Below, piece by piece: positions 25,596 through 34,645 of a stretch of DNA of 64,000 bases. Origin of the DNA: Nibricoccus aquaticus (GTDB taxonomy: Bacteria; Verrucomicrobiota; Verrucomicrobiia; Opitutales; Opitutaceae); the NCBI RefSeq assembly GCF_002310495.1, contig NZ_CP023344.1:1240001-1304000 (forward strand), read 5' to 3'. A program made the position numbers and the translations under genes. The notes beneath the pieces are model-generated. The model was not told where the DNA came from and did no database searches. It saw only the letters and a list, made by a program, of their open reading frames with translations. The first letter of the stretch is position 1. Each line of letters starts with the position of its first letter.

Positions 25596-26090
25596 TCAGG
25601 CTTGGGCCTGGCCTTCAGCGGGCGTTGCGTCGGCGGCGGGAGCAGCTTCGGCAGCGGAGGCTTTCTTGCCCTTCTTGGCGGGCTTCTTGCGCTTCTTGTA
25701 GCCTGGATCGTCGGCTTTAACGAACTCGATCAGGGCCATCTCAGCGGCGTCGCTGATGCGCTTGCCGAGTTTGTAGATACGGGTGTAGCCGCCGGTGCGG
25801 TTGGTGAACTCTTTGTGCTTCTCGTTGAAGAGGAGCGTGACGGCGGTCTCATCGCGCACGTCACTCAGAGCGAGACGGCGGAGATGGAGAGCGTCCTTGG
25901 GCTCGGTCTTGGCCGCGGCCTGCTTGGCCTTGGTGATGACCTTCTCGATGAAGGGACGGAGGGCTTTGGCCTTGGTCACGGTGGTCTTGATACGACCATG
26001 GGTGATCAGGGAGGCGGCCATGTTGGAGAGCATCGCGGCGCGATGTTCACGGGTGACGCCGAGGGAGGCGTGGTGTTTATTGTGACGCAT
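25596..26090 (-). CDS. rplQ: 50S ribosomal protein L17
   Basis: Large-subunit protein near the exit tunnel; 164 residues against about 120-130 in most bacteria. The conserved core occupies residues 1-125 (MRHNKHHASLGVTREHRAAML, then DAAEMALIEFV). The extra 40 residues are a Lys-rich then Ala/Pro/Glu-rich low-complexity tail. It follows rpoA, the usual last step of the alpha operon, and ends at a strong terminator. Confidence 0.96.
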   Translation of the reverse strand: MRHNKHHASLGVTREHRAAMLSNMAASLITHGRIKTTVTKAKALRPFIEKVITKAKQAAAKTEPKDALHLRRLALSDVRDETAVTLLFNEKHKEFTNRTGGYTRIYKLGKRISDAAEMALIEFVKADDPGYKKRKKPAKKGKKASAAEAAPAADATPAEGQAQA

Positions 26091-26232
26091 TGTGTTTTTG
26101 TTTTAGACGACTCCCGATCGGCAATCCGGTCGCAGCGTGGGGCGGCAGCGGACGGCGCGAGAGTAGTGATGAAAAGTGAGCCCCGACTCAGCGCTGTTTG
26201 CGACAAGCCGGGGCTGTGGGAATGGAAACGAC

Positions 26233-27234
26233 TTAGAGATCCTTCTTCGAATCGAGGAGGCGTTCGTCGAACTTCATGCCGAGTGAGAGGCCGAGAGCTT
26301 CGAGCTTGTCCTTGATTTCGTTGAGCGACTTCTTGCCGAAGTTGCGGTACTTGAGCATCTCCTGCTCGGTCTTCATCGCGAGTTCGCCAACGGTGGTGAT
26401 GTTCGCGTTGTTCAAGCAGTTCGCGGCGCGAACGGAGAGTTCGATTTCGTTCACCGACATGTTGAGGAGCTTGCGGAGCTTGTTCTGCTCTTCGCTGACC
26501 TCGCTGGTCTGGGTGTCGAAGTTGTACTCTTCGTTGCTGACGCGGTTGAAGACATCGAGGTGGTGAGCCAGGATCGAAGACGCCTGCTTAAGGGCATCAT
26601 CTGGATTGATGCGGCCATCGGTCCAGACTTCGAGGATGAGCTTATCGTAGTCGGTGATCTGACCGACGCGGGTGTTCTCAACCGAGTACTTCACAAGGCG
26701 AACAGGCGAGAAGAGCGAGTCGATCGGGATGACACCGATGGCTTGTTCTTCTTTTTTGTTCTGCTCGCCAGGATAGTAACCACGACCGGTCTTGATCTCG
26801 ACTTCGGCTTCAAAGGACGCGCCCTTTTCGAGCGTGCAGATGACCTGGTCGGGATTGACGATCTTGATGTTGGAGTCGGCCTGGATGTCGCCAGCAGTAA
26901 CTGCACCGGCTTTGGAGGCTTTGATGGAGAGGCTGATCGCGTCGCGTTTTTCGGAGACGATCAGAACTTTTTTCAGGTTGAGGACGATGTCGGTGACATC
27001 TTCCACAACGCCGTCGATGCTCTGGAACTCGTGGTTAACGCCCTCGATCTTGATCGAGGAGATAGCCGAGCCCTCGATGGAGCTCAGGAGGACGCGGCGC
27101 AGGGAGTTGCCGATGGTGTGGCCGTAGCCAGCTTCGAATGGTTCGGCGATGAACTTGCCGTAAGTAGGCGTAGCGCCTTCTTCGACCTTGGTGAGCTTGG
27201 AGGGAAGTTCGAACTTTCCGAGGCGTTTGGGCAT
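26233..27234 (-). CDS. rpoA: DNA-directed RNA polymerase subunit alpha
   Basis: Scaffold for polymerase assembly and contact site for activators and UP elements. It has 333 residues, family length. The N-terminal dimerisation domain shows the GYGHTIGNSLRRVLLSSIEG signature. The C-terminal DNA-binding domain is intact at about residues 255-320 (ELSVRAANCLNNANI and KYRNFGKKSLNEIK). It lies between rpsD and rplQ, the standard alpha-operon order. Confidence 0.98.
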   Translation of the reverse strand: MPKRLGKFELPSKLTKVEEGATPTYGKFIAEPFEAGYGHTIGNSLRRVLLSSIEGSAISSIKIEGVNHEFQSIDGVVEDVTDIVLNLKKVLIVSEKRDAISLSIKASKAGAVTAGDIQADSNIKIVNPDQVICTLEKGASFEAEVEIKTGRGYYPGEQNKKEEQAIGVIPIDSLFSPVRLVKYSVENTRVGQITDYDKLILEVWTDGRINPDDALKQASSILAHHLDVFNRVSNEEYNFDTQTSEVSEEQNKLRKLLNMSVNEIELSVRAANCLNNANITTVGELAMKTEQEMLKYRNFGKKSLNEIKDKLEALGLSLGMKFDERLLDSKKDL

Positions 27235-27277
27235 GGCAGGTATTTAGATTAGAGGATGGATTGCTCTGAGAAAAAAC

Positions 27278-27889
27278 TCAGAAGCGCGAGTAGAACTCGA
27301 CGATGATCTGCTCGTTGATGCCGGGCTCCATCTCATCGCGGTTCGGGAGACGGTTGACGACAGCCTTGAATGCCTCGGCGTTCAGCGTGAGCCAGCCGGG
27401 GACGTTGCGGGCGCGGTTCTCTTCGAGAAAGCGGGTAGCGACCTGGCGGGAGCCGGGAGCGTTCTTCACTTCGATCTCGTCGCCAGCCTTAACGGCGTAG
27501 CTCGCGATGTCGACCTTGCGGCCGTTGACGCGGATGTGGCCGTGATTGACGAACTGGCGGGCGGCGGCGCGGCTCTTGGCGAAACCCAGGAGGTAAACGA
27601 CGCTGTCGAGACGGGTCTCGAGGAGCTGGAGGAAGCGGGTACCGGTGACGCCACGCTCGCGCTTGGCAGCCTCGAAGGTGCGGCGGAACTGGCGCTCAAG
27701 CAGGCCGTAGGTGTAACGGAGCTTCTGCTTTTCGTTCAAGCCGACCGCGTACTCAGAGAGTTTGCGGCGGAGCTTGGGGCCGTGCTGGCCGGGGGGGAAG
27801 TTGCGTTTCTCAAAAGCCTTCGTCGCGCCGAAAATCGGAACGCCAAAACGACGGCTAATGCGTGTGGTTGGACCTGTGTAACGAGCCAT
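27278..27889 (-). CDS. rpsD: 30S ribosomal protein S4
   Basis: Primary 16S rRNA-binding assembly protein; 203 residues. The S4 RNA-binding domain is at about residues 92-155 (RLDSVVYLLGFAKSRAAARQ, then HGHIRVNGRKVDIAS). The N-terminus lacks the four-cysteine zinc pattern, so this is the zinc-free form. It follows rpsK by 42 bp and precedes rpoA. In E. coli S4 represses this operon; whether it does so here cannot be seen. Confidence 0.97.
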   Translation of the reverse strand: MARYTGPTTRISRRFGVPIFGATKAFEKRNFPPGQHGPKLRRKLSEYAVGLNEKQKLRYTYGLLERQFRRTFEAAKRERGVTGTRFLQLLETRLDSVVYLLGFAKSRAAARQFVNHGHIRVNGRKVDIASYAVKAGDEIEVKNAPGSRQVATRFLEENRARNVPGWLTLNAEAFKAVVNRLPNRDEMEPGINEQIIVEFYSRF

Positions 27890-27931
27890 GGTCGGATATT
27901 TTTAGATTATTAAAAGGTAGTGGAGGATTCC

Positions 27932-28546
27932 TTACACGCGGCGGCGCTTGCGGGGGCGGCAGCCGTTGTGCGGGATGGGGGTTACGTCGATGATCGACGA
28001 GATCTCGAGGCCGATGGCCTGGAGGGCGCGGACAGCGGAGTCACGGCCGAGACCGGGACCGCTGAGCTTGATGACGACGTCCTTGAGGCCGTGCGACATG
28101 GCGTTGCGGGCGGCGTCTTGAGCGACGACCTGCGCGGCGTAGGCGGTGGATTTGCGGGAGCCGCGGAAGTTGCACTTACCAGCGCTGGACCAGGCGATGA
28201 CCTGACCTTTGGCGTCGGTGATGGAAACGATCGTGTTGTTGAAAGAAGCGAGGACGTTAACGACACCGGAAGTGACGTTCTTAGAGCCCTTGGCTTTGCG
28301 AACCTTGATCGCGCCGATCTCTTCTTTGAGGAGATCTTCAGCGGTCGGCTGCTTGGCGACACCGCCAACGAGTTCGACTGGCTTTTCAGCGGGAGCAGGA
28401 GCAGCGCCTTCGGCGCCTTCCTTCTTGGCTTTGGGGGCACGAGCGGGCTTTTCAGCGGCGGCGGCGGCTGGAGTTTCGGCGCCAGCGGCGGCGGGGAGGG
28501 CGTCCTTCTTAGGAGCCTTTTTGGGAGCGGATTTTTCTTCGGCCAT
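27932..28546 (-). CDS. rpsK: 30S ribosomal protein S11 with long N-terminal extension
   Basis: Platform protein near the mRNA exit. It has 204 residues, about 75 more than the usual 129. The C-terminal 125 residues are a normal S11 ([50 protein letters not shown]). The first 75-80 residues are an Ala/Pro/Lys/Glu-rich low-complexity stretch. The far start (ATG 28546, 12 bp after rpsM) is the only ATG with operon-like spacing, and the extension is in frame without interruption, so it is probably translated. Confidence 0.94.
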   Translation of the reverse strand: MAEEKSAPKKAPKKDALPAAAGAETPAAAAAEKPARAPKAKKEGAEGAAPAPAEKPVELVGGVAKQPTAEDLLKEEIGAIKVRKAKGSKNVTSGVVNVLASFNNTIVSITDAKGQVIAWSSAGKCNFRGSRKSTAYAAQVVAQDAARNAMSHGLKDVVIKLSGPGLGRDSAVRALQAIGLEISSIIDVTPIPHNGCRPRKRRRV

Positions 28547-28558
28547 GACGTTAAAGAA

Positions 28559-28945
28559 TTACTTAGCGGGAGCGGTTGGCTTGGAGACGCCGACGGTGCG
28601 GCGGGGGCCTTTGCGCGTACGCGCATTGGTGCTGGTACGCTGACCGCGGACAGGGAGGCTGCGGCGGTGGCGGACGCCACGGTAGCAGTTGATCGCCTGG
28701 AGGCGCTTCAAGTTGCCGGTGAGTTCGCGGCGGAGATCGCCCTCAACCACCCATTTGTGCTCGGTGATGATGTGGAGGATCTTGTTGAGCTGTTCTTCCG
28801 TGAGCGCATCGGCGCGCTGGTTCGGATCGATACCGGCTTCTTGGACGACTTGGTCCGCGCGTTGCGGGCCAATGCCGTAAATATAACGGAGGGAGATCGC
28901 GACTTTCTTTTTCGCGGGGATTTCTACACCGAGGAGACGTGGCAT
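28559..28945 (-). CDS. rpsM: 30S ribosomal protein S13
   Basis: Head protein of the small subunit that bridges to the large subunit and contacts tRNA; 128 residues. Conserved features are the N-terminal [23 protein letters not shown], the GIDPNQRA-type segment and the C-terminal [18 protein letters not shown]. It follows map by 49 bp. The infA and rpmJ genes usually found before it are absent. Confidence 0.97.
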   Translation of the reverse strand: MPRLLGVEIPAKKKVAISLRYIYGIGPQRADQVVQEAGIDPNQRADALTEEQLNKILHIITEHKWVVEGDLRRELTGNLKRLQAINCYRGVRHRRSLPVRGQRTSTNARTRKGPRRTVGVSKPTAPAK

Positions 28946-28994
28946 ATAGTTTCGAGTTAGGAGATGTTTGGTTGAGAGTGTGAGGAGCTGGCGG

Positions 28995-29813
28995 TTAACG
29001 CGCGGCCGAGGATTGAGTGGGCGCGGTGGAAAGTGTGGAGAGTGGCCGGGGAATCGTGAGAATCTCAGGGCCTTTATCTGTTGTTAGCACGGTGTGTTCG
29101 AAGTGCGCGGAGGGTGATCCGTCGGCGGTGACAACCGTCCAGCCGTCGCCGAGTGTCTTCGTCTTGTATCCGCCGAGATTTACCATCGGCTCGATGGCAA
29201 GGGTCATACCGGGCTTGATCTTATCACCTGAGTTACGGCGGCCGAAGTTCGGGATCTGCGGATCTTCGTGCATTGAAACGCCGACTCCGTGGCCAACCAT
29301 GTCGCGGACGACACTAAAGCCATGCTTCTCGACGTGGGTCTGAACCGCATGGGAGATGTCGCCAATGCGATTGCCGACGGTGGCTTGCTGAATGCCGAGA
29401 TCGAGGGCTTCGCGGCTGACGCGGAGGAGTTCTTCGATTCGTGGCGAGACAGAGCCGACAGGCATCGTGAAGGCGTTGTCGCCGATGTAGCCGTTGTAGT
29501 GGACGACGACGTCGAGCGAAACGATGTCTCCATCTTTCAGGATACGTTTCAGGGAGCCGATGCCGTGAACGACTTCGTCGTTGACGGAGATACAGGTGTA
29601 AGAGGGATACGCCGGATGACGCGGGCCGAGTTTATAGCCGTAACAGGCACTCCGGGCTCCGTACTGCTCGATCATATGTCGGGCAGCTTGATCCAAGTCG
29701 TAAGTAGAAATGCCGGGCTGAACCTTCGTCTTAAGAAGGTCCAAGACCGACGCGGCAACAGCACATGCTTCACGCATGCGGATGATCCCTTCTTTGTTTT
29801 TGATGGGGATCAT
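28995..29813 (-). CDS. map: Methionine aminopeptidase, type I
   Basis: Removes the N-terminal methionine from new proteins; cytosolic metalloenzyme. It has 272 residues, standard type I length. The metal ligands are in place: two Asp in [15 protein letters not shown], His in GHGVG, Glu in IEPMV and Glu in HFEHTVL. The ATG at 29813 directly follows the stop of the degenerate adk gene (one base between), so the two are translationally linked. The last 20 residues are a Ser/Thr/Pro-rich tail. Confidence 0.96.
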   Translation of the reverse strand: MIPIKNKEGIIRMREACAVAASVLDLLKTKVQPGISTYDLDQAARHMIEQYGARSACYGYKLGPRHPAYPSYTCISVNDEVVHGIGSLKRILKDGDIVSLDVVVHYNGYIGDNAFTMPVGSVSPRIEELLRVSREALDLGIQQATVGNRIGDISHAVQTHVEKHGFSVVRDMVGHGVGVSMHEDPQIPNFGRRNSGDKIKPGMTLAIEPMVNLGGYKTKTLGDGWTVVTADGSPSAHFEHTVLTTDKGPEILTIPRPLSTLSTAPTQSSAAR

Positions 29814-29814
29814 A

Positions 29815-30279
29815 TCAGGCCGCTAAAGCGCTGGTCTCAACAACTGTGAGACCGAGAGCGCGGTAATGATCGACGACGGCTTCAGATGACTGGTCCGCTG
29901 CGATAAGGCCGTGGAGGCTTTCGTCGCGGGCATCGAGCCATTCGTCGAATACTTTTGCTTGGAGCAGCGTAGCCGGGAATCCGCTTAGGGCGAAACCCGC
30001 ATCAGGTTTGCGCGTCCAGAACCAGCGGCGCATGAGCGCGAGCGTGGAATCTTCAGCGAGGGGTTTGCCCTGCTGAGCAAGTCGCTCGGCGGTGAGACCG
30101 AACGGCGTGCGGCGCGAAATCTCTTGTCGCAGAAGGCCGACAGGAGAGACGTGCTCAATATTCAAAGAACGGAGCTGATTCATTAAGTTTTCCGAGGAAG
30201 AACCGGGTGAACCAGCGATGACTATCTTGATTTTGGCGGGAGCGCCGAAATAAGAAAAGAGGTCGGAAATTGCAGCCAC
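29815..30279 (-). CDS. Degenerate adenylate kinase homologue (probably inactive)
   Basis: A 154-residue protein at the conserved adk position between secY and map. The fold is traceable: a P-loop-like GSPGSSSEN (23-31), a GLLRQEI NMP-binding helix (48-54) and an SGFPA strand (99-103). The catalytic residues are lost: the P-loop Lys is Ser29 and its Thr is Asn31, the DGFPR Asp and Arg are Ser99 and Ala103, and the LID domain with its arginines is missing because the gene stops 60 residues short. The reading frame is open from start to stop, so this is not a fresh pseudogene. It may be a structural or regulatory remnant; a true adk must lie elsewhere. Confidence 0.75.
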   Translation of the reverse strand: MAAISDLFSYFGAPAKIKIVIAGSPGSSSENLMNQLRSLNIEHVSPVGLLRQEISRRTPFGLTAERLAQQGKPLAEDSTLALMRRWFWTRKPDAGFALSGFPATLLQAKVFDEWLDARDESLHGLIAADQSSEAVVDHYRALGLTVVETSALAA

Positions 30280-30309
30280 CTAGACCGAAGTAAAGAACCA
30301 ATTAGGTGT

Positions 30310-31806
30310 TTAGAGAAACTTCGCTGCCCAGGCCGCGATACCGATGAGGAAGATCGTACCGAGAACAAGCCAGAGCTTGCCTACGGTCTTCATGTCAGCT
30401 GCTTCACCAATGGCACTGGCTGCGGAGGGATTACGGGCGCGGATGCGGCCTTTTTTGAGGAAGCCGTCATAGTGGCGCTGTAAAAGGAAGGTCTCGATCT
30501 GCTTCATCGTGTCGAGAATGACACCGACAGTAATCAACATACCGGTGCCTCCGAAGAAGACGGCGATGCGCTGAGGAACGGCGAGCTGGTGAAGGGCGAG
30601 GTCGGGCATGACCGCGATGAAGGTGAGGAAGATCGCGCCAGCGAGAGTCATGCGCGTCATGATGAAATCAAGGAAACTGGCGGTGGGTTCTCCGGGGCGA
30701 ACGCCAGGGATGTAGCCGCCGTATTTCTTAAGGTCATCGGCGATCTGGATCGGTTTGAACATAACCGAGACCCAAAAATAGCTGAAGAAGAGAATGAGAA
30801 ACGCCATGAATACGTAGTAAGCTAAGCGCCCATGAACGAGAATATTGGAGGCCTCGATCATCCATTTCCAATTCATCGCGGCACCTAGCCAGGAAAAGAT
30901 CTGCTGGGGGAAGAGAAGAATGGCGCTGGCGAAGATCACGGGCATGACGCCCGAGTAGTTAACTTTGAGCGGGAGAAACGAGCTTTGGCCGCCCATGACC
31001 TTATTGCCGACGACTCGCTTGGCATACTGAACCGGAATTTTGCGCTGACCTTGAACAACCATGATGATACCCATGGTGACCAAGATAAACAGGCCGATCA
31101 TGATAACGCCCTCAATAGGTCCGAGCTTGGCTACACCGATCGGAGCGAAGAAGAGATGGTAAGTCGCAGTCGCTGCACCAGGAATGTCGGCAAGAATACC
31201 AACTGTGATGAGGAGCGAGACACCGTTGCCGATTCCGCGTTGGGTTATTTGCTCACCGAGCCACATGAGGAGCATCGTGCCTGCAGTCATGAAAACGACT
31301 GAGGTGATCAAAAAGAGGGTGTGCGACGACTCGATGACAATCGGGCCGTAGGTATTTACATCATATCCGTTGAAAAGACGGGCTGGGTTTTCGAGGGTCG
31401 CGATCAATAGCGCACCTTGGATGACACAGATGATGACTGTGGCGTAGCGAGTGTACTGCGTGAGTTTTTGACGACCGACATCGCCTTCTTGCTGGAGACG
31501 GCTGAGGGCTGGGACAACAGCGGTCATCAGCTGGAAAATGATCGATGCGCTGATATAAGGCATGATGCCGAGCGCGCAGACTGCACCCTTCAAGAGGGCA
31601 CCGCCGGTAAACATATTATACAAACCAACCAACGCTCCGGTGCCAGCGGCTGTCTGGTCGGCGAAGAACTTTTGGAGCGGCTGCGGGTCGAGACCGGGAA
31701 GCGGGATGTGCGCGCCGACACGGGCGACGAACAGGAGGGCCAACGTGTAGAAAATGCGTGAGCGAAGCTCAGGAATTTTCAGCGAGTTCGTGAATGCGGA
31801 GAGCAC
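30310..31806 (-). CDS. secY: Preprotein translocase subunit SecY
   Basis: Central pore of the Sec translocon. It has 498 residues, longer than E. coli (443), with ten predicted membrane helices. Conserved parts are the N-terminal KIPELRSRIFYTLALLFVAR, the second-helix region GGALLKGAVCALGIMPYIS, the cytosolic loop GQRKIPVQYAKRVVG and GGYIPGVRPGEPT. It follows rplO after a 107-bp gap with a strong hairpin. Its partner SecE is encoded in the tuf region. Confidence 0.97.
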   Translation of the reverse strand: MLSAFTNSLKIPELRSRIFYTLALLFVARVGAHIPLPGLDPQPLQKFFADQTAAGTGALVGLYNMFTGGALLKGAVCALGIMPYISASIIFQLMTAVVPALSRLQQEGDVGRQKLTQYTRYATVIICVIQGALLIATLENPARLFNGYDVNTYGPIVIESSHTLFLITSVVFMTAGTMLLMWLGEQITQRGIGNGVSLLITVGILADIPGAATATYHLFFAPIGVAKLGPIEGVIMIGLFILVTMGIIMVVQGQRKIPVQYAKRVVGNKVMGGQSSFLPLKVNYSGVMPVIFASAILLFPQQIFSWLGAAMNWKWMIEASNILVHGRLAYYVFMAFLILFFSYFWVSVMFKPIQIADDLKKYGGYIPGVRPGEPTASFLDFIMTRMTLAGAIFLTFIAVMPDLALHQLAVPQRIAVFFGGTGMLITVGVILDTMKQIETFLLQRHYDGFLKKGRIRARNPSAASAIGEAADMKTVGKLWLVLGTIFLIGIAAWAAKFL

Positions 31807-31854
31807 TGGTGTGGGGAAGTGGTGGGTTATGATGCTGGACCCTGCGTAGGGAAA

Positions 31855-31886
31855 CGACCGGCGCGCAGATTTGCGGACGCCGGTCG
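31855..31886 (-). other. Stem-loop between rplO and secY
   Basis: A 9-bp perfect stem (31855-31863 with 31878-31886, 14-nt loop) followed on the minus strand by only three T residues. It may attenuate transcription into secY or set an mRNA processing point. It is the strongest structure in the 107-bp gap. Confidence 0.5.
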
Positions 31887-31913
31887 ATTTCTACAAGCCG
31901 AAGTTTTCTACAA

Positions 31914-32360
31914 TCAGGCGTTGATCGCCTGGCCGCCGGCTTTTTCGAGCTTGGCTTTGGCTGACTCGGAGAACTTGGCTGCGGTGACTTTGAGTGCGCG
32001 GCTGATTTCGCCGTCGCCAAGAACTTTGAGAGCGCGGCCGTCATCGCGGACAAGGCCGTGCTTGGCGAGCACTTCGGAGGTCACTTCCGTAACAGACGCA
32101 TCAAGCTTGGCGAGATCGCCAACATTCACGGTCGCGTAAGTGGTACGGAAGTTGTAGTTATTGAAACCGCGGTGAGGGAGTTTGCGGTAGAGAGGCATCT
32201 GGCCGCCTTCAAAACCGGGGCGGATGCTGCTGCCGGAACGAGCGGACTGGCCTTTGCCACCGCGACCGGAGGTCTTGCCGTGGCCGCCGCCTTCGCCGCA
32301 ACCAACACGTTTTTTGCGGTGAATAGCACCGGCTACATTTTTGAGTTCGTGGAGTTTCAT
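31914..32360 (-). CDS. rplO: 50S ribosomal protein L15
   Basis: Late assembly protein of the large subunit; 148 residues. The N-terminal rRNA-contact region (GCGEGGGHGKTSGRGGKGQSAR) and the C-terminal fold (ALKVLGDGEISRALKVTAAKFSESAKAKLEKAGG) are normal. It follows rpsE with a 164-bp gap in which rpmD would be expected but is not found. Confidence 0.97.
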   Translation of the reverse strand: MKLHELKNVAGAIHRKKRVGCGEGGGHGKTSGRGGKGQSARSGSSIRPGFEGGQMPLYRKLPHRGFNNYNFRTTYATVNVGDLAKLDASVTEVTSEVLAKHGLVRDDGRALKVLGDGEISRALKVTAAKFSESAKAKLEKAGGQAINA

Positions 32361-32458
32361 AGGATTCCTAGAGGCGCCCCACCCTGCTTTTTCGCGGGTG
32401 AGACTCGGATTTTTAGAGAAAAGGAGAAAGGTGAAAACGTCCGGTCTTTTAATGCTGA

Positions 32459-32487
32459 ACGCTCAGCGGGGAAAACCCGTTGAGCGT
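32459..32487 (-). other. Stem-loop in the rpsE-rplO gap
   Basis: A 12-bp stem with one G-U pair (32459-32470 with 32476-32487, 5-nt loop) lies 37 bp after the rpsE stop. There is no T-run on the minus strand. It occupies the gap that rpmD (L30) fills in many bacteria and may protect or process the mRNA. Confidence 0.5.
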
Positions 32488-32524
32488 CAGACTAAAACTG
32501 CGGATCGGTAGCGCGAAGTGCGTC

Positions 32525-33169
32525 TTAGACGGAAGCCTTACGGGCATTCTTGATTTCTTGCGCGAGACGGAGCTGGAGCAGACCGTTGAGCGTGGCGTGA
32601 ACGACGGCGATGTGGTTCGAGGAACCCATCGACTTCGTGAGCACGTTTTTGACGCCAGCGGCTTCAAGCACAGCGCGGACAGCGCCACCAGCGATGAGGC
32701 CGGTACCGGATGTCGCGGGCTTGAGAAGGACGCGACCGCCATCGTATTCGCCGAAGACATCGTGCGGGATCGTGTCGCCCTTGAGCTTCACGTTGACCAT
32801 GCGCTTGTGAGCGTTGGCGGTACCCTTTTTGATGGCATCAGGAACTTCGTTAGCCTTGCCGTAGCCGATGCCGACGTTGCCCTTCTGGTCGCCGACGACG
32901 GCGAGCGCAGAGAAGCTGAAACGGCGACCACCTTTGACGACCTTGGCGCAGCGATTGATGAAGACGACCTTCTCAACCATCTGCGGGCCGTCCTTCGGTG
33001 CTTCGGGCTGACGATCACGACGCGGACCGCCACGGTTGAAACCGTCGCGACGCTGACCACCGCGATTATCACGGTTTTGTCCGTCGCGATTGTGTCCGCC
33101 GCCAGGAGCTGGCGTAGACGCAGGAGCGGGAGACGAGGATGGGACTGGGGGAGTTGTTTCCGAGCTCAT
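32525..33169 (-). CDS. rpsE: 30S ribosomal protein S5 with N-terminal extension
   Basis: Small-subunit protein at the mRNA entry, involved in decoding accuracy. It has 214 residues against about 165. The core starts near residue 65 ([22 protein letters not shown]) and contains [17 protein letters not shown] and the C-terminal [14 protein letters not shown]. The first 60 residues are low complexity: Pro/Ser/Ala first, then an Arg/Asn/Gly-rich repeat-like stretch. The start ATG 33169 is 2 bp after the rplR stop. Confidence 0.96.
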   Translation of the reverse strand: MSSETTPPVPSSSPAPASTPAPGGGHNRDGQNRDNRGGQRRDGFNRGGPRRDRQPEAPKDGPQMVEKVVFINRCAKVVKGGRRFSFSALAVVGDQKGNVGIGYGKANEVPDAIKKGTANAHKRMVNVKLKGDTIPHDVFGEYDGGRVLLKPATSGTGLIAGGAVRAVLEAAGVKNVLTKSMGSSNHIAVVHATLNGLLQLRLAQEIKNARKASV

Positions 33170-33171
33170 GA

Positions 33172-33534
33172 TTAGAATACGAGACCGCCTTCGCGGGCTG
33201 CGTCAGCGAATACTTTGACTTTACCGTGGTAGGGAGCGCCCGAGCGGTCGAAAACGACTGCGCTGAGGCCGGCAGCTTTGGCCTTGGCGGCGAAGGCTGC
33301 GCCGAGAGCTTTCGCTCCGGCGACGTTAGCGGCGAGCTTCTGCTTGCGGAGTTCGGCATCGAGGCTGGAGAGAAACACCAGCGTGGTCGCGGTGTCGTCG
33401 TTGATGGCCTGTGCGTAGGCGTGCTTGCCGGTGAAACGGATGGCGAGGCGGGGGCGGATGGCGGTGCCATTGACCTTCTTGCGGATTCTCCAGCGGCGTT
33501 TCTGGAGGAGGTCGGCTTTGCGAATGTTGCTCAT
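33172..33534 (-). CDS. rplR: 50S ribosomal protein L18
   Basis: Binds 5S rRNA with L5; 120 residues, family length. The start is [23 protein letters not shown] and the end has the normal [22 protein letters not shown]. It lies 104 bp after rplF and 2 bp before rpsE. Confidence 0.96.
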   Translation of the reverse strand: MSNIRKADLLQKRRWRIRKKVNGTAIRPRLAIRFTGKHAYAQAINDDTATTLVFLSSLDAELRKQKLAANVAGAKALGAAFAAKAKAAGLSAVVFDRSGAPYHGKVKVFADAAREGGLVF

Positions 33535-33638
33535 TGAAATAGTGAGTTAGAGATTGGGAATTAAGAGAGAAGAACTGGAGGAAGGCGGCGGTTACGCTGC
33601 GATTTTGAGTTCTGCTATCGGCATTCCTACTAGGTCCG

Positions 33639-34175
33639 TTAGGCGACCGTTTTGCCTTCCTTGCGGCGGACACGTTCGCCGACGATACGGACACCTTTGC
33701 CTTTGTAGGGCTCGGGTGGGTAGTAGGCGCGGATGTTGGCGGTGACGGCACCGACGAGTTGCTTGTCGCAACCCTCGACTTTGACCTTGGTCTGGTCGGT
33801 CACGGTGATTTTGATGCCTTCCGGAATATCGAAAAGGATCGGGTGCGAGTAGCCGAGCGCGAGGTCGAGCTGCTTGCCCTTGAGGTTGGCCTTGAAGCCG
33901 ACGCCTTGGATTTCGAGATCTTTAACGTAGCCTTCAGTGACACCTTTGACCATGCCAGCGACGATGGAACGGGCGGTGCCGTACATAGCGCGAGCGAAGC
34001 GGGAGTCGTCAGCCGGAACGAAGGAAACCTTCTTATCGGCGACGGAGATCTTCACATCAGGTGCGAAGGTCTTGGAAACTTTACCCTTAGGGCCTTCGAC
34101 GAGGACGGTGCCGTTTTTAACGTCAACCTTGACCTTGTCAGGAATGGGAACGGGGACTTTACCGATGCGGGACAT
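33639..34175 (-). CDS. rplF: 50S ribosomal protein L6
   Basis: Large-subunit protein near the sarcin-ricin loop; 178 residues, family length. It has the N-terminal MSRIGKVPVPIPDKVKVDV and the C-terminal signature PEPYKGKGVRIVGERVRRKEGK. It sits between rpsH (18 bp upstream) and rplR. Confidence 0.97.
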   Translation of the reverse strand: MSRIGKVPVPIPDKVKVDVKNGTVLVEGPKGKVSKTFAPDVKISVADKKVSFVPADDSRFARAMYGTARSIVAGMVKGVTEGYVKDLEIQGVGFKANLKGKQLDLALGYSHPILFDIPEGIKITVTDQTKVKVEGCDKQLVGAVTANIRAYYPPEPYKGKGVRIVGERVRRKEGKTVA

Positions 34176-34193
34176 TGTGTGCGTGCTCCTTGA

Positions 34194-34586
34194 TTACCAA
34201 ACGTTGCAGATGAGCTCGCCACCGACCTTCTCACGGCGGCAATCGCCGTCTTTGAGAACGCCCTTGGAGGTCGAGAGGATACCGATGCCGAGTCCGTTGA
34301 GGACGCGGGGAATTTCGGAGTAGCGGTAGTAAAGACGGCGGCCGGGAGTGGAAACGCGCGTGAGGTTGGTCAACACGGGGGCGTTTTCGACGTACTTCAT
34401 TTTCACGACGAGGGTCTTGTGGCCCAGCTTGTCGATGCTGTTGCTATGGTCTGAGACATAGCCTTCGGCTTTAAGAATGCCAGCGATGGCCTCCTTGAGG
34501 GTGGAGTGCGGGATGACGCACTCGGCGAGACCGGCCTTCGACGCATTGCGGAGGCGGGTCAGGAAATCACTGATTGGATCAGTCAT
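34194..34586 (-). CDS. rpsH: 30S ribosomal protein S8
   Basis: Assembly protein of the small-subunit platform, and in E. coli the repressor of the spc operon. It has 130 residues. The N-terminal MTDPISDFLTRLRNASKAG and the C-terminal STPGRRLYYRYSEIPRVLNGLG with GIGILSTSKGVL are typical. The spc order S14-S8-L6 is kept. Confidence 0.97.
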   Translation of the reverse strand: MTDPISDFLTRLRNASKAGLAECVIPHSTLKEAIAGILKAEGYVSDHSNSIDKLGHKTLVVKMKYVENAPVLTNLTRVSTPGRRLYYRYSEIPRVLNGLGIGILSTSKGVLKDGDCRREKVGGELICNVW

Positions 34587-34645
34587 GGTGGATGTTTGTT
34601 AGATGCCTGTGGGTCATATCCGACTCCCGCAGGCGAAAGGGATTA

